From: CAZWZG01 sp964638245
Lineage (GTDB): Bacteria > Pseudomonadota > Alphaproteobacteria > Rhodobacterales > Rhodobacteraceae
Length of the DNA: 43,634 nucleotides
NCBI GenBank assembly: GCA_964638245.1
Contig: CAZWZG010000006.1
Coordinates: forward strand, 1 to 43,634
Reading direction: 5' to 3'
Positions within the stretch are counted from its first letter, which is position 1. Every line of letters starts with the position of its first letter. Of the stretch, positions 15,852-24,102 are shown piece after piece. The notes beneath the pieces are model-generated. The model made no database searches and was not told the DNA's origin. It saw only the letters and a list, made by a program, of their open reading frames with translations. Both the position numbers and the translations under genes were made by a program.

Positions 15852-16088
15852 TCAGAAGCGCCGGGCGCGGCGTCGGTCGGCCAGAATGCGCAAGGCGTCG
15901 CGGTCGCGTGGCATCGTCCGGGCCTCGTGGAGATCCTCGCGCGTCAGGCCGACGTCGCAGAGAAGGTCGGATGGCAGGGCTTCGAGCCGTTTGATACCGC
16001 GGCGATGCTGCGCCTCGCGGCGCCGGCGATCGACGCTGTTGGCAAGGCGGTGAAGGACGTGGCCAGTGGCTTGGGCAAATTGGGTCAT
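15852..16088 (-). CDS. DUF1127 domain protein
   Basis: A 78-residue basic protein with the classic tail RLEALPSDLLCDVGLTREDL, matching DUF1127. The start at the ATG in 16086-16088 is supported by AAAGGAGACC directly upstream, so a longer frame is rejected. DUF1127 proteins are small and Arg-rich. Some are linked to carbon metabolism, phosphate uptake or RNA binding. The gene is divergent from a LysR regulator, with a good inverted repeat between them, so it may be that regulator's target. Confidence 0.8.
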   Translation of the reverse strand: MTQFAQATGHVLHRLANSVDRRRREAQHRRGIKRLEALPSDLLCDVGLTREDLHEARTMPRDRDALRILADRRRARRF

Positions 16089-16138
16089 GTCAGGTCTCCT
16101 TTGGTGCTGGGACGACAATGCCGGCTGGACATACTTCA

Positions 16139-16158
16139 ATCAAACGAATAGATTTGAT
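16139..16158. promoter_or_regulatory. candidate LysR-binding inverted repeat
   Basis: ATCAAA (16139-16144) and TTTGAT (16153-16158) form perfect 6-bp arms around an 8-bp centre. This fits the T-N11-A pattern of LysR sites. It lies in the 102-bp region between DUF1127 and LysR, close to both starts. Inference from position and symmetry. Confidence 0.5.
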
Positions 16159-16190
16159 GCGATCATTCAGAATTAGTGAAAGGTGGCGCC

Positions 16191-17087
16191 ATGACCGATC
16201 AGACCATGAATGTCCCCATGCTGGACCTCGATGTGCTGCGCACGCTGGTTGCGATTGCCGATACGGGGTCGTTCTCGGGCGCTGCCGAGCGCGTCTTGCG
16301 GACCCCGTCGGCGGTCTCGATGCAAGTCAAAAAGGTCGAGGACTTGCTAGGGCGCACGGTGTTCCAACGCGACAGCCGCAACGTGACGCTGACGCGGGAT
16401 GGCGCTTATCTGGTCGAACATGCGCGGCGTATGCTAGCGCTCAACCGCGAGGCGCTGGCGCGTTTTGTGGCGCCTGACGTGGCGGGTGAGGTGCGCATCG
16501 GGGCCCACGACGATGTTGCCGAGCGGTTCCTGCCCGACATGCTGTGCCTGTTCCGCGAAACGCACCCGGCGGTGCGTGTCCAGGTGGTTGTCGAAGGCAC
16601 GCGGCGGCTGATGGAGATGCACCATGCAGGCGAACTGGATCTGGCGATCATCACCTGTCAGGGCGTTGTGGGAACGGAGAAGGCCGAAGTTCTTTACCGT
16701 GAACAACTGGTCTGGGCGATGCGCAAAGGCGGCGTGGCGCCTGAGCAAGACCCACTACCGCTCAGCGTTTGGGAAGATGGTTGTGCTTGGCGCAATGCGG
16801 GCATTGAGGGCCTCAAGGGCCTGGGGCGTGAATGGCTGATTACCTTTGAGAGCGCGCATATCTCTGGGCAGAAGGCGGCGATCCTTGCGGATCTGGCAAT
16901 TGCGCCGATCCCGGTGTCTTCGCTCGGCGGTGATATCGTGGAAGCGGGGCCCGAGCATGGCCTCCCGCGACTGCCGACCTATTCGATTGGGCTGGTTAAA
17001 GACGACAAGGCATCGGCTCCTGTCGAGGCGGCGGCAGACCACCTGCGTGCGGCGTTCACACGGGCACGTCCCGCAGCGGCCGCTTAG
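16191..17087 (+). CDS. LysR-family transcriptional regulator
   Basis: A 298-residue LysR regulator. The winged helix-turn-helix is at about residues 8-67 (TGSFSGAAERV then PSAVSMQVKKVEDLLGRTVFQR). The effector domain follows, with the GEVRIGAHDDVAERFLPDML and LDLAIITC patterns. The start at the ATG in 16191 has GAAAGG about 8 bases upstream; a GTG start 15 bases earlier is less likely. It is divergent from DUF1127 and its stop overlaps the convergent exonuclease stop (TTAG). It is not known to be part of the ligase set, although it sits between the ligase and the exonuclease. Confidence 0.88.
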   Translation: MTDQTMNVPMLDLDVLRTLVAIADTGSFSGAAERVLRTPSAVSMQVKKVEDLLGRTVFQRDSRNVTLTRDGAYLVEHARRMLALNREALARFVAPDVAGEVRIGAHDDVAERFLPDMLCLFRETHPAVRVQVVVEGTRRLMEMHHAGELDLAIITCQGVVGTEKAEVLYREQLVWAMRKGGVAPEQDPLPLSVWEDGCAWRNAGIEGLKGLGREWLITFESAHISGQKAAILADLAIAPIPVSSLGGDIVEAGPEHGLPRLPTYSIGLVKDDKASAPVEAAADHLRAAFTRARPAAAA

Positions 17088-18091
17088 GACGCTTCGGCAT
17101 CCAGCGCCTCTCCGTCGTAGTCGGTTTCCACGATGGCCGCGTCATACCCCTGGTCTTCAAGCCAGCGTCGAAACGGCGCTGTGTAGCCGTGGGTAACGAA
17201 GATCTTTTCGGCCCCGGTCGCGGCGATCGCGTTGTTCAGTCCCTTCCAGTCGGCGTGGTCCGACATCACGAAACCGCGGTCTGCCGCACGTCGGCGACGT
17301 ATGCCGCGCAAGGCCATCCAGCCTGAGGCAAACCCGTCCGTGACTGGGCCAAAGCGTTTCATCCAGGCTGACCCGAGCGCGGCGGGTGGGGCCACCACGA
17401 TCGCGCGCGGGTGGGTCTTGGCGGTGACGTCGTCGGTTGCATGAATTGTGTCGGGCAGCGGGATCCCCTGGGCGCGGAGCACAGCGTTCGTCGCCTCGAC
17501 CGCGCCATGGGTCAGGATCGGGCCGATACTCTGGTCGAGATGGGCGAGGATGCGCTGGGCTTTTCCGAGGGAATAGGCACCGATCACCGCCGTTTTACCT
17601 GCGTCTGCGGCTTCGGCCCACCACGCATTGATAGCCGCGGCACTTTCGGCGCCGCTCGGCCAGTTGAAGACAGGCAGGCCGAACGTGCATTCCGAGATGA
17701 ACGCGTGGCAGTTGACGGGTTCGAAAGTTTCGGAGACACCGTCAGGCTCGGTTTTATAGTCGCCCGAGACGACCCAAACCTCGCCCGCGACCTCGATCCG
17801 GATCTGGGCCGAACCGGGCACATGGCCCGCCGGGTGGAACGAAATTGTCGCGTCTTTGACGCGCCGCTTTTCTCCGAAGGCCACGGTGTCGAGCGGGATC
17901 GCCCCAAGACGGTGGTGTAGAACCGGAGCGGCGGCGGCAGTCGCAAGGTAGTGGCCCATGCCCGGGCGCGCATGGTCAGCATGGCCATGGGTGATCAGCG
18001 CGCGGTCCACCGGTTTCCATGGGTCGATAAAGACATCAGCGGCGGGGCAGTAGATACCGCGATCTGTGAAGGTGAGGACAGGGCTAGCCAT
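17084..18091 (-). CDS. ligase-associated metallo-beta-lactamase DNA exonuclease
   Basis: A 335-residue MBL-fold protein with HGHADH at residues 35-40 and later motifs PAGHVPGSAQIRIE, VVSGDYK and SDHADW, matching the beta-CASP-like ligase-associated exonuclease family. It is predicted to resect DNA ends in a repair pathway with the ATP-dependent ligase encoded at 14160-15764. The ATG at 18091 was chosen over a longer frame, because MASPVLTFTDRGIYCP is the usual beginning of the family. The stop overlaps the convergent LysR stop. Confidence 0.87.
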   Translation of the reverse strand: MASPVLTFTDRGIYCPAADVFIDPWKPVDRALITHGHADHARPGMGHYLATAAAAPVLHHRLGAIPLDTVAFGEKRRVKDATISFHPAGHVPGSAQIRIEVAGEVWVVSGDYKTEPDGVSETFEPVNCHAFISECTFGLPVFNWPSGAESAAAINAWWAEAADAGKTAVIGAYSLGKAQRILAHLDQSIGPILTHGAVEATNAVLRAQGIPLPDTIHATDDVTAKTHPRAIVVAPPAALGSAWMKRFGPVTDGFASGWMALRGIRRRRAADRGFVMSDHADWKGLNNAIAATGAEKIFVTHGYTAPFRRWLEDQGYDAAIVETDYDGEALDAEAS

Positions 18092-18164
18092 GGGGTGAGG
18101 GTAGCGCGGCGCAGGGCGTGGGCCAATCTTGGAGACATGACGTTTTTGCGGTAGGCTTGGCCCC

Positions 18165-18557
18165 ATGCAGCCGGCGACCATCGATGCCTTTCATGCGGCA
18201 CAAACACCCGAAGACCGAGCCATCTGTGATGCGCTTAGGGAAGTCATCGATGAAAGGCTGCCCGAGGCGGAAGCCAAGATCTGGCACGCGCACCCGGTTT
18301 GATTTCTCGATGGGAATCCGATCGTGGGGTATTCGAAACTCAAGGGTTGCGTGCGGCTGATGTTCTGGAGCGGGCAGTCTTTTGAAACACCGGGATTAAA
18401 GGTCGAAGGAAGCTTCATGACCGCTGTACTTCGGCTGACAGATGTCGATCAGATTGACCCAAAGCTCATGGCGGCTTGGCTGGACGAGTCCCGGCGCGTG
18501 CAGTGGGACTACAAGAACATTTATCGGACAAAGGGAAAACTCGCACGCATCATTTAG
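18165..18557 (+). pseudogene. DUF1801 protein gene interrupted by one in-frame TGA
   Basis: From the ATG at 18165 one frame reads 45 codons to WHAHPV, meets TGA at 18300-18302, and continues in the same frame to 18557. The continuation is FLDGNPIVGYSKLKGCVRLMFWSG and so on. Joined, it gives about 130 residues matching DUF1801 (YdhG-like) proteins, where a Trp is expected at the interrupted position (HPVWFLDG). A TGG to TGA change explains it. The rest of the frame is intact, so the event is recent or is a sequencing error. TGA is used as a normal stop in neighbouring genes, so recoding is unlikely. Confidence 0.75.
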
Positions 18558-18814
18558 CGGGCCACTCTGGGTCGTTCGGCTCGACAGTTGTCCGACTGCA
18601 CAATTCGAAACCGGGCAAGCTACCGTCCCGCATGTCGGCAAAAAGCGTCTCATTGTCGGTGTTAAGAGAGGAATTCGAACCAAGAACTGGGGCTTTGGTG
18701 CAACCTCGAGCCACACGACGCTAATGCCTCTTTTCTAAGCGATAGCAATGATTTATTTGAGCCGCGTAAGAGCCCTGCTTTTATCTCTGGTAGGAATTCG
18801 GTAAGTATCCGTCC
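18558..18814. other. intergenic region upstream of the CP-ATP-grasp operon
   Basis: About 257 bases with no supported gene. It is locally more AT-rich near 18745-18800 and probably carries the promoter of the downstream operon. A weak TTGAGC (18757-18762) with TTTATC 17 bases downstream is the best promoter-like pair I can see. The ribosome-binding site before 18815 is poor. Confidence 0.4.
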
Positions 18815-20230
18815 ATGGCTATTGAATACTTCAACGAGATGATCGAGGGCGGGAACGTGCGTCCACCCTATGCTGGGCTGGATGACTGGACCGGTACGAT
18901 GCCCGCAGAGTTGCGGTCTCTGAAGCAGTCTGAAGCTGAAGCCTTGTTTCGACGTATTGGCATTACATTCGCGGTCTACGGAGAAGGCGGAGATCCCGAC
19001 CGCTTGATCCCGTTTGACATGTTTCCTCGTGTCTTTGCTGATCACGAATGGCGCAAGTTGGAAAAGGGCATCAAACAGCGCGCGCGGGCCTTAAATGCGT
19101 TCCTGATGGATGTATACGGGAGGGGCGAGATCGTGAAGGCAGGCATCATTCCTGCCCATCTTGTTTATGAAAACGAGGCGTACGAGAAAGCCGTCGTCGG
19201 TATCAAGCCTGCGCGTGGTGTCTATAGTCACATCGTCGGGATCGATCTGGTACGCACCGGGCCGGATGAGTTCTTCGTTCTCGAAGACAACTGCCGGACA
19301 CCTTCAGGGGTGTCCTACATGCTTGAAAATCGCGAGATTATGATGCGCATGTTCCCGCAGCTGTTTCAGGAAAAACGGATTGCCCCGGTCGAAAACTATC
19401 CTGCGCTGTTGAGAAATACCCTTGAGTCGGTTGCTCCCGAAAAATGCGATGGGCAACCAAAAGTCGTCATTTTGACACCCGGACACTTCAACTCGGCCTA
19501 CTACGAGCATTCCTTCTTGGCTGATATGATGGGAGTTGATCTTGTCGAAGGGGCGGACCTTTTTGTCGAAGGCGATTTCGTCTGGGCGCGCACGACCGAA
19601 GGCCCAAAGAAAGTGGATGTCATATATCGACGGATTGATGATGCTTTCATAGATCCTTTGTGTTTTCGGCCCGACAGCATGCTCGGTGTGCCGGGCTTGA
19701 TGAACGTGTATCGCTCGGGGGGAGTTTCGATTGCAAGCGCGCCGGGCGCAGGGGTGGCTGACGACAAGGCAGTCTATACATACGTTCCCGACATGATTCG
19801 CTTCTACCTTGGAGAAGCGCCGATCCTAAACAATGTGCCGACATGGAAATGTGCCGACAGGGAAGATCGCTCATACGTACTGGAGCACCTGTCAGAACTG
19901 GTTGTCAAAGAAGTCCACGGTAGCGGTGGCTACGGAATGCTTGTTGGGCCAAAGGCGACCAAGCAGGAAGTCGAACTGTTTGCGGGAAAAATTCTAGAAA
20001 ACCCGCATAACTATATCGCACAGCCGACGCTGGCGCTGTCGACCTGTCCAACTTTCGTCGAAGAAGGGGTGGCGCCGCGTCACGTCGATTTGCGGCCCTA
20101 CTGTCTTGTTGGTGAACGGATTGAGCTTGTCCCAGGCGGCCTAACACGCGTGGCACTGAAGGAAGGGTCGCTTGTCGTGAACTCGTCACAGGGCGGTGGT
20201 GTCAAAGATACATGGGTGTTGGCAGACTGA
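18815..20230 (+). CDS. circularly permuted ATP-grasp protein
   Basis: A 471-residue protein with the hallmarks of the CP-ATP-grasp type 2 family (old DUF404/DUF407): RRIGITFAVYGEGGDPDRLIPFD near residue 46, FFVLEDNCRTPSGVSYMLENRE near 152-174, VIYRRIDDAFIDPL near 269-282 and VVKEVHGSGGYGMLVGP near 367-383. ATP-grasp enzymes join a carboxylate to an amine using ATP, and this type is predicted to make a peptide or peptide tag. The neighbours alpha-E, transglutaminase and Anbu follow in the same direction. The stop overlaps the next start as TGATG, which marks an operon. The substrate is unknown. Confidence 0.9.
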   Translation: MAIEYFNEMIEGGNVRPPYAGLDDWTGTMPAELRSLKQSEAEALFRRIGITFAVYGEGGDPDRLIPFDMFPRVFADHEWRKLEKGIKQRARALNAFLMDVYGRGEIVKAGIIPAHLVYENEAYEKAVVGIKPARGVYSHIVGIDLVRTGPDEFFVLEDNCRTPSGVSYMLENREIMMRMFPQLFQEKRIAPVENYPALLRNTLESVAPEKCDGQPKVVILTPGHFNSAYYEHSFLADMMGVDLVEGADLFVEGDFVWARTTEGPKKVDVIYRRIDDAFIDPLCFRPDSMLGVPGLMNVYRSGGVSIASAPGAGVADDKAVYTYVPDMIRFYLGEAPILNNVPTWKCADREDRSYVLEHLSELVVKEVHGSGGYGMLVGPKATKQEVELFAGKILENPHNYIAQPTLALSTCPTFVEEGVAPRHVDLRPYCLVGERIELVPGGLTRVALKEGSLVVNSSQGGGVKDTWVLAD

Positions 20231-21189
20231 TGCTGAGTAGAGTTGCAGAAAACCTGTATTGGATCGGCCGCTACATTGAACGGGCCGAGACGGTTGCCCG
20301 CCTGCTTGAAGTGGGCGCGCGGAACGCGCTGATCCCGAATACATCAGGTGGCTTCAGAAACGACTGGGAGTCGGTTCTGGCGGCTTCCGGGACCGTGGTT
20401 GGGTTCAACGAGAAATACGGCGATCCTGTGCAGCGCAACATTGAAAGCTACCTCTTTTTTGACAGCGATAACCCTTCTTCGGTTGCCACCTGTATGGAAC
20501 GCGCGCGCGAAAATGGACGCATCGTGCGAACGGCTTTGACCAGTCAGGTTTGGGATGCACTGAATTCGTCCTTTCAGGAATTGAAAGAACTCAAGCGGAC
20601 GGAACGGTCGAAACTATCCGTCAACGAACTGATCGACTGGACAATGCAACGCTGTGCGCTGGTTCGGGGTGCGATCGCCGACAGCCAGCTTCGCAATGAC
20701 GGCTATGATTTCATGAACATCGGCTTTCATCTGGAACGCGCGGACGCAACGGCGCGTCTTCTGGATGTGAAGTACTTCGTCTTGCTGCCACAGGTCGATT
20801 TCGTGGGCTCAGGTTTGGACAACTATCAGTGGCGCACGATCTTACGGTCGCTCAGCGCGCATCGCGCGTTTTCTTGGGCGTATGGCGGTGACATCACGGC
20901 GGCCAAGATCGCGGATTTCCTAATCCTGAACCGCAAGGCACCGCGGTCACTGATTACGAATGTGGAAGGGGTGTGCGATCACCTCGACCGCCTTGCCCGG
21001 GGATATGGCCGTCCAACTGCGGCGCAGACCCAGGCGCGCGCGTTGGTTGCCGAGCTTTCTGAGGCCGCAGTTGACGATATCTTTGACGAAGGTCTTCACG
21101 AGTTTTTATCCCGCTACATTCGCGAAATAGGTGGATTGGCAGCGACGATACAGGCTGTCTATCTCAATGGAGAAATTCGGGCAGCATGA
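20230..21189 (+). CDS. alpha-E domain protein (DUF403)
   Basis: A 319-residue, largely helical protein. It opens with LSRVAENLYWIGRYIERAETVARLLEV, the signature of the alpha-E family, and contains later Glu-rich repeats (FHLERADATARLLDVKYF, HRAFSWAYGG). The ATG at 20230 overlaps the CP-ATP-grasp stop by one base, and the stop overlaps the transglutaminase start as ATGA. The family is nearly always next to CP-ATP-grasp proteins and sometimes fused to them. A catalytic or scaffolding role in the same peptide-forming reaction has been suggested but is not shown. No signal peptide is visible. Confidence 0.88.
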   Translation: MLSRVAENLYWIGRYIERAETVARLLEVGARNALIPNTSGGFRNDWESVLAASGTVVGFNEKYGDPVQRNIESYLFFDSDNPSSVATCMERARENGRIVRTALTSQVWDALNSSFQELKELKRTERSKLSVNELIDWTMQRCALVRGAIADSQLRNDGYDFMNIGFHLERADATARLLDVKYFVLLPQVDFVGSGLDNYQWRTILRSLSAHRAFSWAYGGDITAAKIADFLILNRKAPRSLITNVEGVCDHLDRLARGYGRPTAAQTQARALVAELSEAAVDDIFDEGLHEFLSRYIREIGGLAATIQAVYLNGEIRAA

Positions 21190-22016
21190 AACTTTCCATT
21201 GATCATTCAAGTACTTATCGCTTTTCGCCACCCATGCGAGGTGTCGTCCAATCGCTGCGCTTGCGACCGACACAGTATGAAGGCCAGCAAGTTTTGAACT
21301 GGGACGTACATGTCGAGGGCGCAGTGCGTGGGTCGGCATTTCGCGATGCGGCCGGTGACTGGGTTGAGACGGTGACGCTTCTGGGTCCGGTCGAAGAGTT
21401 GCGCATTCAGGTGACAGGCGAGATAGAGACATTTGATCTCGCCGGTGTCCTGAGAGGTCATCGGGAAAGTGTACCGCCGCTGACCTATTTGCGGGACACA
21501 CGGGCGACACGCGTAGACCTTGCGATTGGCGAACTGGCCGAGGGGGCTGTTGCCGGGCTTGCCGAGGATGCAATTCTTGAGCGCGCGCACGCCCTCTCCA
21601 AGGCCGTGGAAGCGGCAATCATCTATGCACCGGGCGAGACAACTGAACATACTACGGCGGCGGATGCCTTGTCGGGCGGCAAAGGTGTTTGCCAGGACCA
21701 TGCGCATGTGCTGATTGCGGCAGCGCGCCATGTCGGCATCCCGGCGCGATATGTGACCGGCTACCTTTATTCCAGCGTCGACGGGGCAGGCCACGAAGCA
21801 AGTCACGCCTGGGCTGAACTCTACATCGAAAACCTTGGCTGGATCGGGCTTGACGCAGCCAACGGCCAATCGCCGGACGAACAATATGTTCGATTGGGCT
21901 CGGGCTATGACAGTCTGGACGCGGCCCCAATTCGAAGCGTGTCCCGGGGCTCAGGGGACGAAAGCCTGACCGTGGATGTCAGCGTATCGCAAGCGCAGGG
22001 AAATGGTCAGCAATAG
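21186..22016 (+). CDS. transglutaminase-like cysteine peptidase
   Basis: A 276-residue protein with an N-terminal beta region (about 1-110) of the bacterial transglutaminase-like N-domain type. The papain-like catalytic core follows: C169 in GKGVCQDHAH, H207 in HEASHAWAELY and D223 in GLDAANGQ form the triad. Such proteins cleave or transfer amide bonds. Next to CP-ATP-grasp and alpha-E, it is predicted to process the peptide product. The start overlaps the alpha-E stop by 4 bases (ATGA). No signal peptide is visible, so it acts in the cytoplasm. Confidence 0.9.
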   Translation: MKLSIDHSSTYRFSPPMRGVVQSLRLRPTQYEGQQVLNWDVHVEGAVRGSAFRDAAGDWVETVTLLGPVEELRIQVTGEIETFDLAGVLRGHRESVPPLTYLRDTRATRVDLAIGELAEGAVAGLAEDAILERAHALSKAVEAAIIYAPGETTEHTTAADALSGGKGVCQDHAHVLIAAARHVGIPARYVTGYLYSSVDGAGHEASHAWAELYIENLGWIGLDAANGQSPDEQYVRLGSGYDSLDAAPIRSVSRGSGDESLTVDVSVSQAQGNGQQ

Positions 22017-22080
22017 GGCCGTTGCACCGATCGCGTCATCTGCCTAAAGACAATGCAGACGATCTCTCAAGGCAGGCTTC

Positions 22081-22806
22081 ATGACATATTGCGTAGGGCT
22101 ATTGTTGGACGAAGGCATGGTGTGCCTTTCGGATACACGTACGAATGCGGGTCTTGATAACATCGCGACCTATCGCAAGATGTTCACTTTCGAGCAACCG
22201 GGCGAACGTGTTGTGTCGATCATGACGGCGGGATCGCTCAGCGTCACACAGACGACCATCGCGCGGTTGGATGAAGCCATCAACGATATTGATGCCGATG
22301 CTGAAAGCTCGATCATGCTTGCCCCGACCATGTTGAAAGTGGCTGGGATCATCGGTCGGACCATGGCCGAAGTTTCCAGTGACATACAGAACAAGATGGA
22401 AGGTGCTGCGCAATCGGCAACCGCCTCCCTCATCGTTGCGGGACAGCGCAAGGGCGGCCCGATGCGCATGTTCATGATCTATCCCGAGGGCAACTTTATC
22501 GAAGCGACGCGCGACACGCCGTATCTTCAGATTGGCGAGCACAAATACGGCAAGCCGATCCTAGACCGGGTCGTGCGCGCGGATACGACGCTGGCGGATG
22601 CGCAGAAGGCGGTCCTGCTGTCGATGGACTCCACCCTGCGCTCGAACCTGTCGGTCGGAATGCCGCTTGATCTGGTCGTGATCGAAAAGGATTCGTGCAA
22701 GGTCGGGATGGAGAAGCGGATCGAGGATCAGGATCCCGAATTCATGGCGCTGTCTGCAGCGTGGAGCCATGCCTTGCGCGAAGCGTTTCTGGCCATGCCC
22801 GGCTAG
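22081..22806 (+). CDS. Anbu proteasome-like peptidase (ancestral beta subunit)
   Basis: A 241-residue Ntn-hydrolase-fold protein. It starts MTYCVGLLLDEGMVCLSDTRTNAG. Removal of Met would expose Thr2 as the nucleophile, with D18 and K33 (YRKMF) as the other proteasome-type catalytic residues. The length and the late LGVP-like VGMPLDLVVIEKDS region match Anbu (also called a predicted proteasome-type protease) rather than HslV, which is about 175 residues. Known Anbu proteins form open helical rings. It stands 64 bases after the transglutaminase gene, the arrangement seen in many Proteobacteria. Its stop overlaps the convergent hydrolase stop (CTAG). Confidence 0.92.
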   Translation: MTYCVGLLLDEGMVCLSDTRTNAGLDNIATYRKMFTFEQPGERVVSIMTAGSLSVTQTTIARLDEAINDIDADAESSIMLAPTMLKVAGIIGRTMAEVSSDIQNKMEGAAQSATASLIVAGQRKGGPMRMFMIYPEGNFIEATRDTPYLQIGEHKYGKPILDRVVRADTTLADAQKAVLLSMDSTLRSNLSVGMPLDLVVIEKDSCKVGMEKRIEDQDPEFMALSAAWSHALREAFLAMPG

Positions 22807-23744
22807 GCGGCTTCTGCTGCTTGGAAATGCTTTAAGAGCTCGCGGATCAATGTTTCGCGCACGTCCGGGGTTTCCATGAAGGGTTCATGGCGACTGGGGC
22901 TGAGAACAAGGACGTTGTCCAAACCCCATTCTTGGGCCCGTTTAAGTGCGGTGTCGTTTTGGATGACCTGATCGCCATCCCCAAGGACGAGGAGAACCGG
23001 TATATCGGGGCGCTTTGCATGCCGTTGCGCCCGGATTTCCTTGATGGATTCGCTGAGCCATTTGAACGTCGGACCGCCGCGCTGCACTTCTGGCATCGCA
23101 TAGATCTCTTTCATCCATGCGTAAGTTTCTGCGTTATGGGTTAGGCGGTTGTCTTCGAATGGCGCGCGTTGCACGTAGCTTTGCGGGCCATCCCCGAAGA
23201 CATAGCGGGTGTCCAGACCGAACGCCGCAAAGAGGGCGGCTATAGAATGTGCGACCGGCTTGGGCGTCGTGCGAAAGTTGATCCCCCACATCGGCGCGGA
23301 AAACGTAACCGACGTAAAGGGATGAGCGCCCTGGACAGCGCGAAGAGCGATCATCCCTCCCATGGAATGCCCGACCAGATGCCATGGCTTGGGAAAGCCC
23401 ATCTCGTCCAGATAGGCATAAAAGGCTTTGGCATCCTTCTGGAAATCGGCGAAGCGCTCGATATAGCCCAGAAGTGGATCATCATGCAGGCGATCCGACA
23501 TGCCCTGACTGCGCCAGTCCAGCGTTGCCGAAGAGTAGCCAGCTTTTGCCATGTCCACGGCAGTTGGCCCGTACTTTTCGATGAACTCGTTCAGCCCGTT
23601 GAAAAAGACGACCGTGCCCCGCACACCGGCCTTCCAGCCGGCGACACGAAGGCGTTTGCCGTCCTCAGCCTGCGCCCAATGGGCGGCCCCGCCATCGGGG
23701 CCCTTTGCCGCGGCCGCAAAAAACGGGGCAGCCTCGTACGCCAT
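22803..23744 (-). CDS. alpha/beta hydrolase (lysophospholipase-like)
   Basis: A 313-residue alpha/beta hydrolase with the nucleophile S127 in GHSMGG, an Asp in LGDGDQVI and the His in SRHEPFME, forming a full catalytic triad. The FFNGLNEFIEKYGP segment near residue 47 is the usual oxyanion-hole loop of PldB-like monoacylglycerol or lysophospholipases. It should act on lipid esters. Its start overlaps the stop of the SCP2 gene as TAATG, so the two are co-transcribed, which fits a lipid-related role. Confidence 0.85.
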   Translation of the reverse strand: MAYEAAPFFAAAAKGPDGGAAHWAQAEDGKRLRVAGWKAGVRGTVVFFNGLNEFIEKYGPTAVDMAKAGYSSATLDWRSQGMSDRLHDDPLLGYIERFADFQKDAKAFYAYLDEMGFPKPWHLVGHSMGGMIALRAVQGAHPFTSVTFSAPMWGINFRTTPKPVAHSIAALFAAFGLDTRYVFGDGPQSYVQRAPFEDNRLTHNAETYAWMKEIYAMPEVQRGGPTFKWLSESIKEIRAQRHAKRPDIPVLLVLGDGDQVIQNDTALKRAQEWGLDNVLVLSPSRHEPFMETPDVRETLIRELLKHFQAAEAA

Positions 23745-24034
23745 TACGACAGGGCGGATCCAAGCGCCATCGCAGCGCCCATGTCGCCGTCAACCGACAA
23801 GCGGCCCGACATGAAAGCAGAAGTGGGGTTCAGCGCGCCCGACAGGATTTCCTGAAACGCTTCTGCGTCCGCGGTCAGCGTGACATCCGCCTCTTCGTCG
23901 CCGGCTTCGACACCGTCTGGCTTGACCATGACAGCGCCTTCGCCTTCGATGACGAACTTGACGACGTTCGAAATATCCACGCCTTCAAGCCGTTCTTTCA
24001 ACGCGGCAACGGCGGTTTCGATCACTGTGCTCAT
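23744..24034 (-). CDS. SCP2 sterol-binding domain protein
   Basis: A 96-residue stand-alone SCP2 domain. The pattern VVKFVIEGEGAVMVKPDGV then DVTLTADAEAFQEILSGALNPTSAFMSGRLSVDGDMGAAMAL is typical. These small proteins have a hydrophobic pocket that binds lipids or fatty acyl chains. The ATG at 24034 is preceded by AGGAGACCCCC and is preferred to a longer frame. It is the first gene of a pair with the hydrolase. Confidence 0.88.
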   Translation of the reverse strand: MSTVIETAVAALKERLEGVDISNVVKFVIEGEGAVMVKPDGVEAGDEEADVTLTADAEAFQEILSGALNPTSAFMSGRLSVDGDMGAAMALGSALS

Positions 24035-24102
24035 GGGGGTCTCCTGAAATTGTGTGATCCGCTGGGCTGTGCAGCCCGTCATGTGTGTACTACGTTAGTC
24101 GT

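Noticed and set aside
18300..18302. TGA as selenocysteine or recoded Trp in the DUF1801 gene
   Set aside because: The family has Trp, not Cys/Sec, at this place, and TGA is used as a stop in many neighbouring genes.
22081..22806. HslV as identity of the proteasome-like protein
   Set aside because: It is about 70 residues longer than HslV, has no HslU neighbour, and stands next to the CP-ATP-grasp/alpha-E/transglutaminase genes, as Anbu does.
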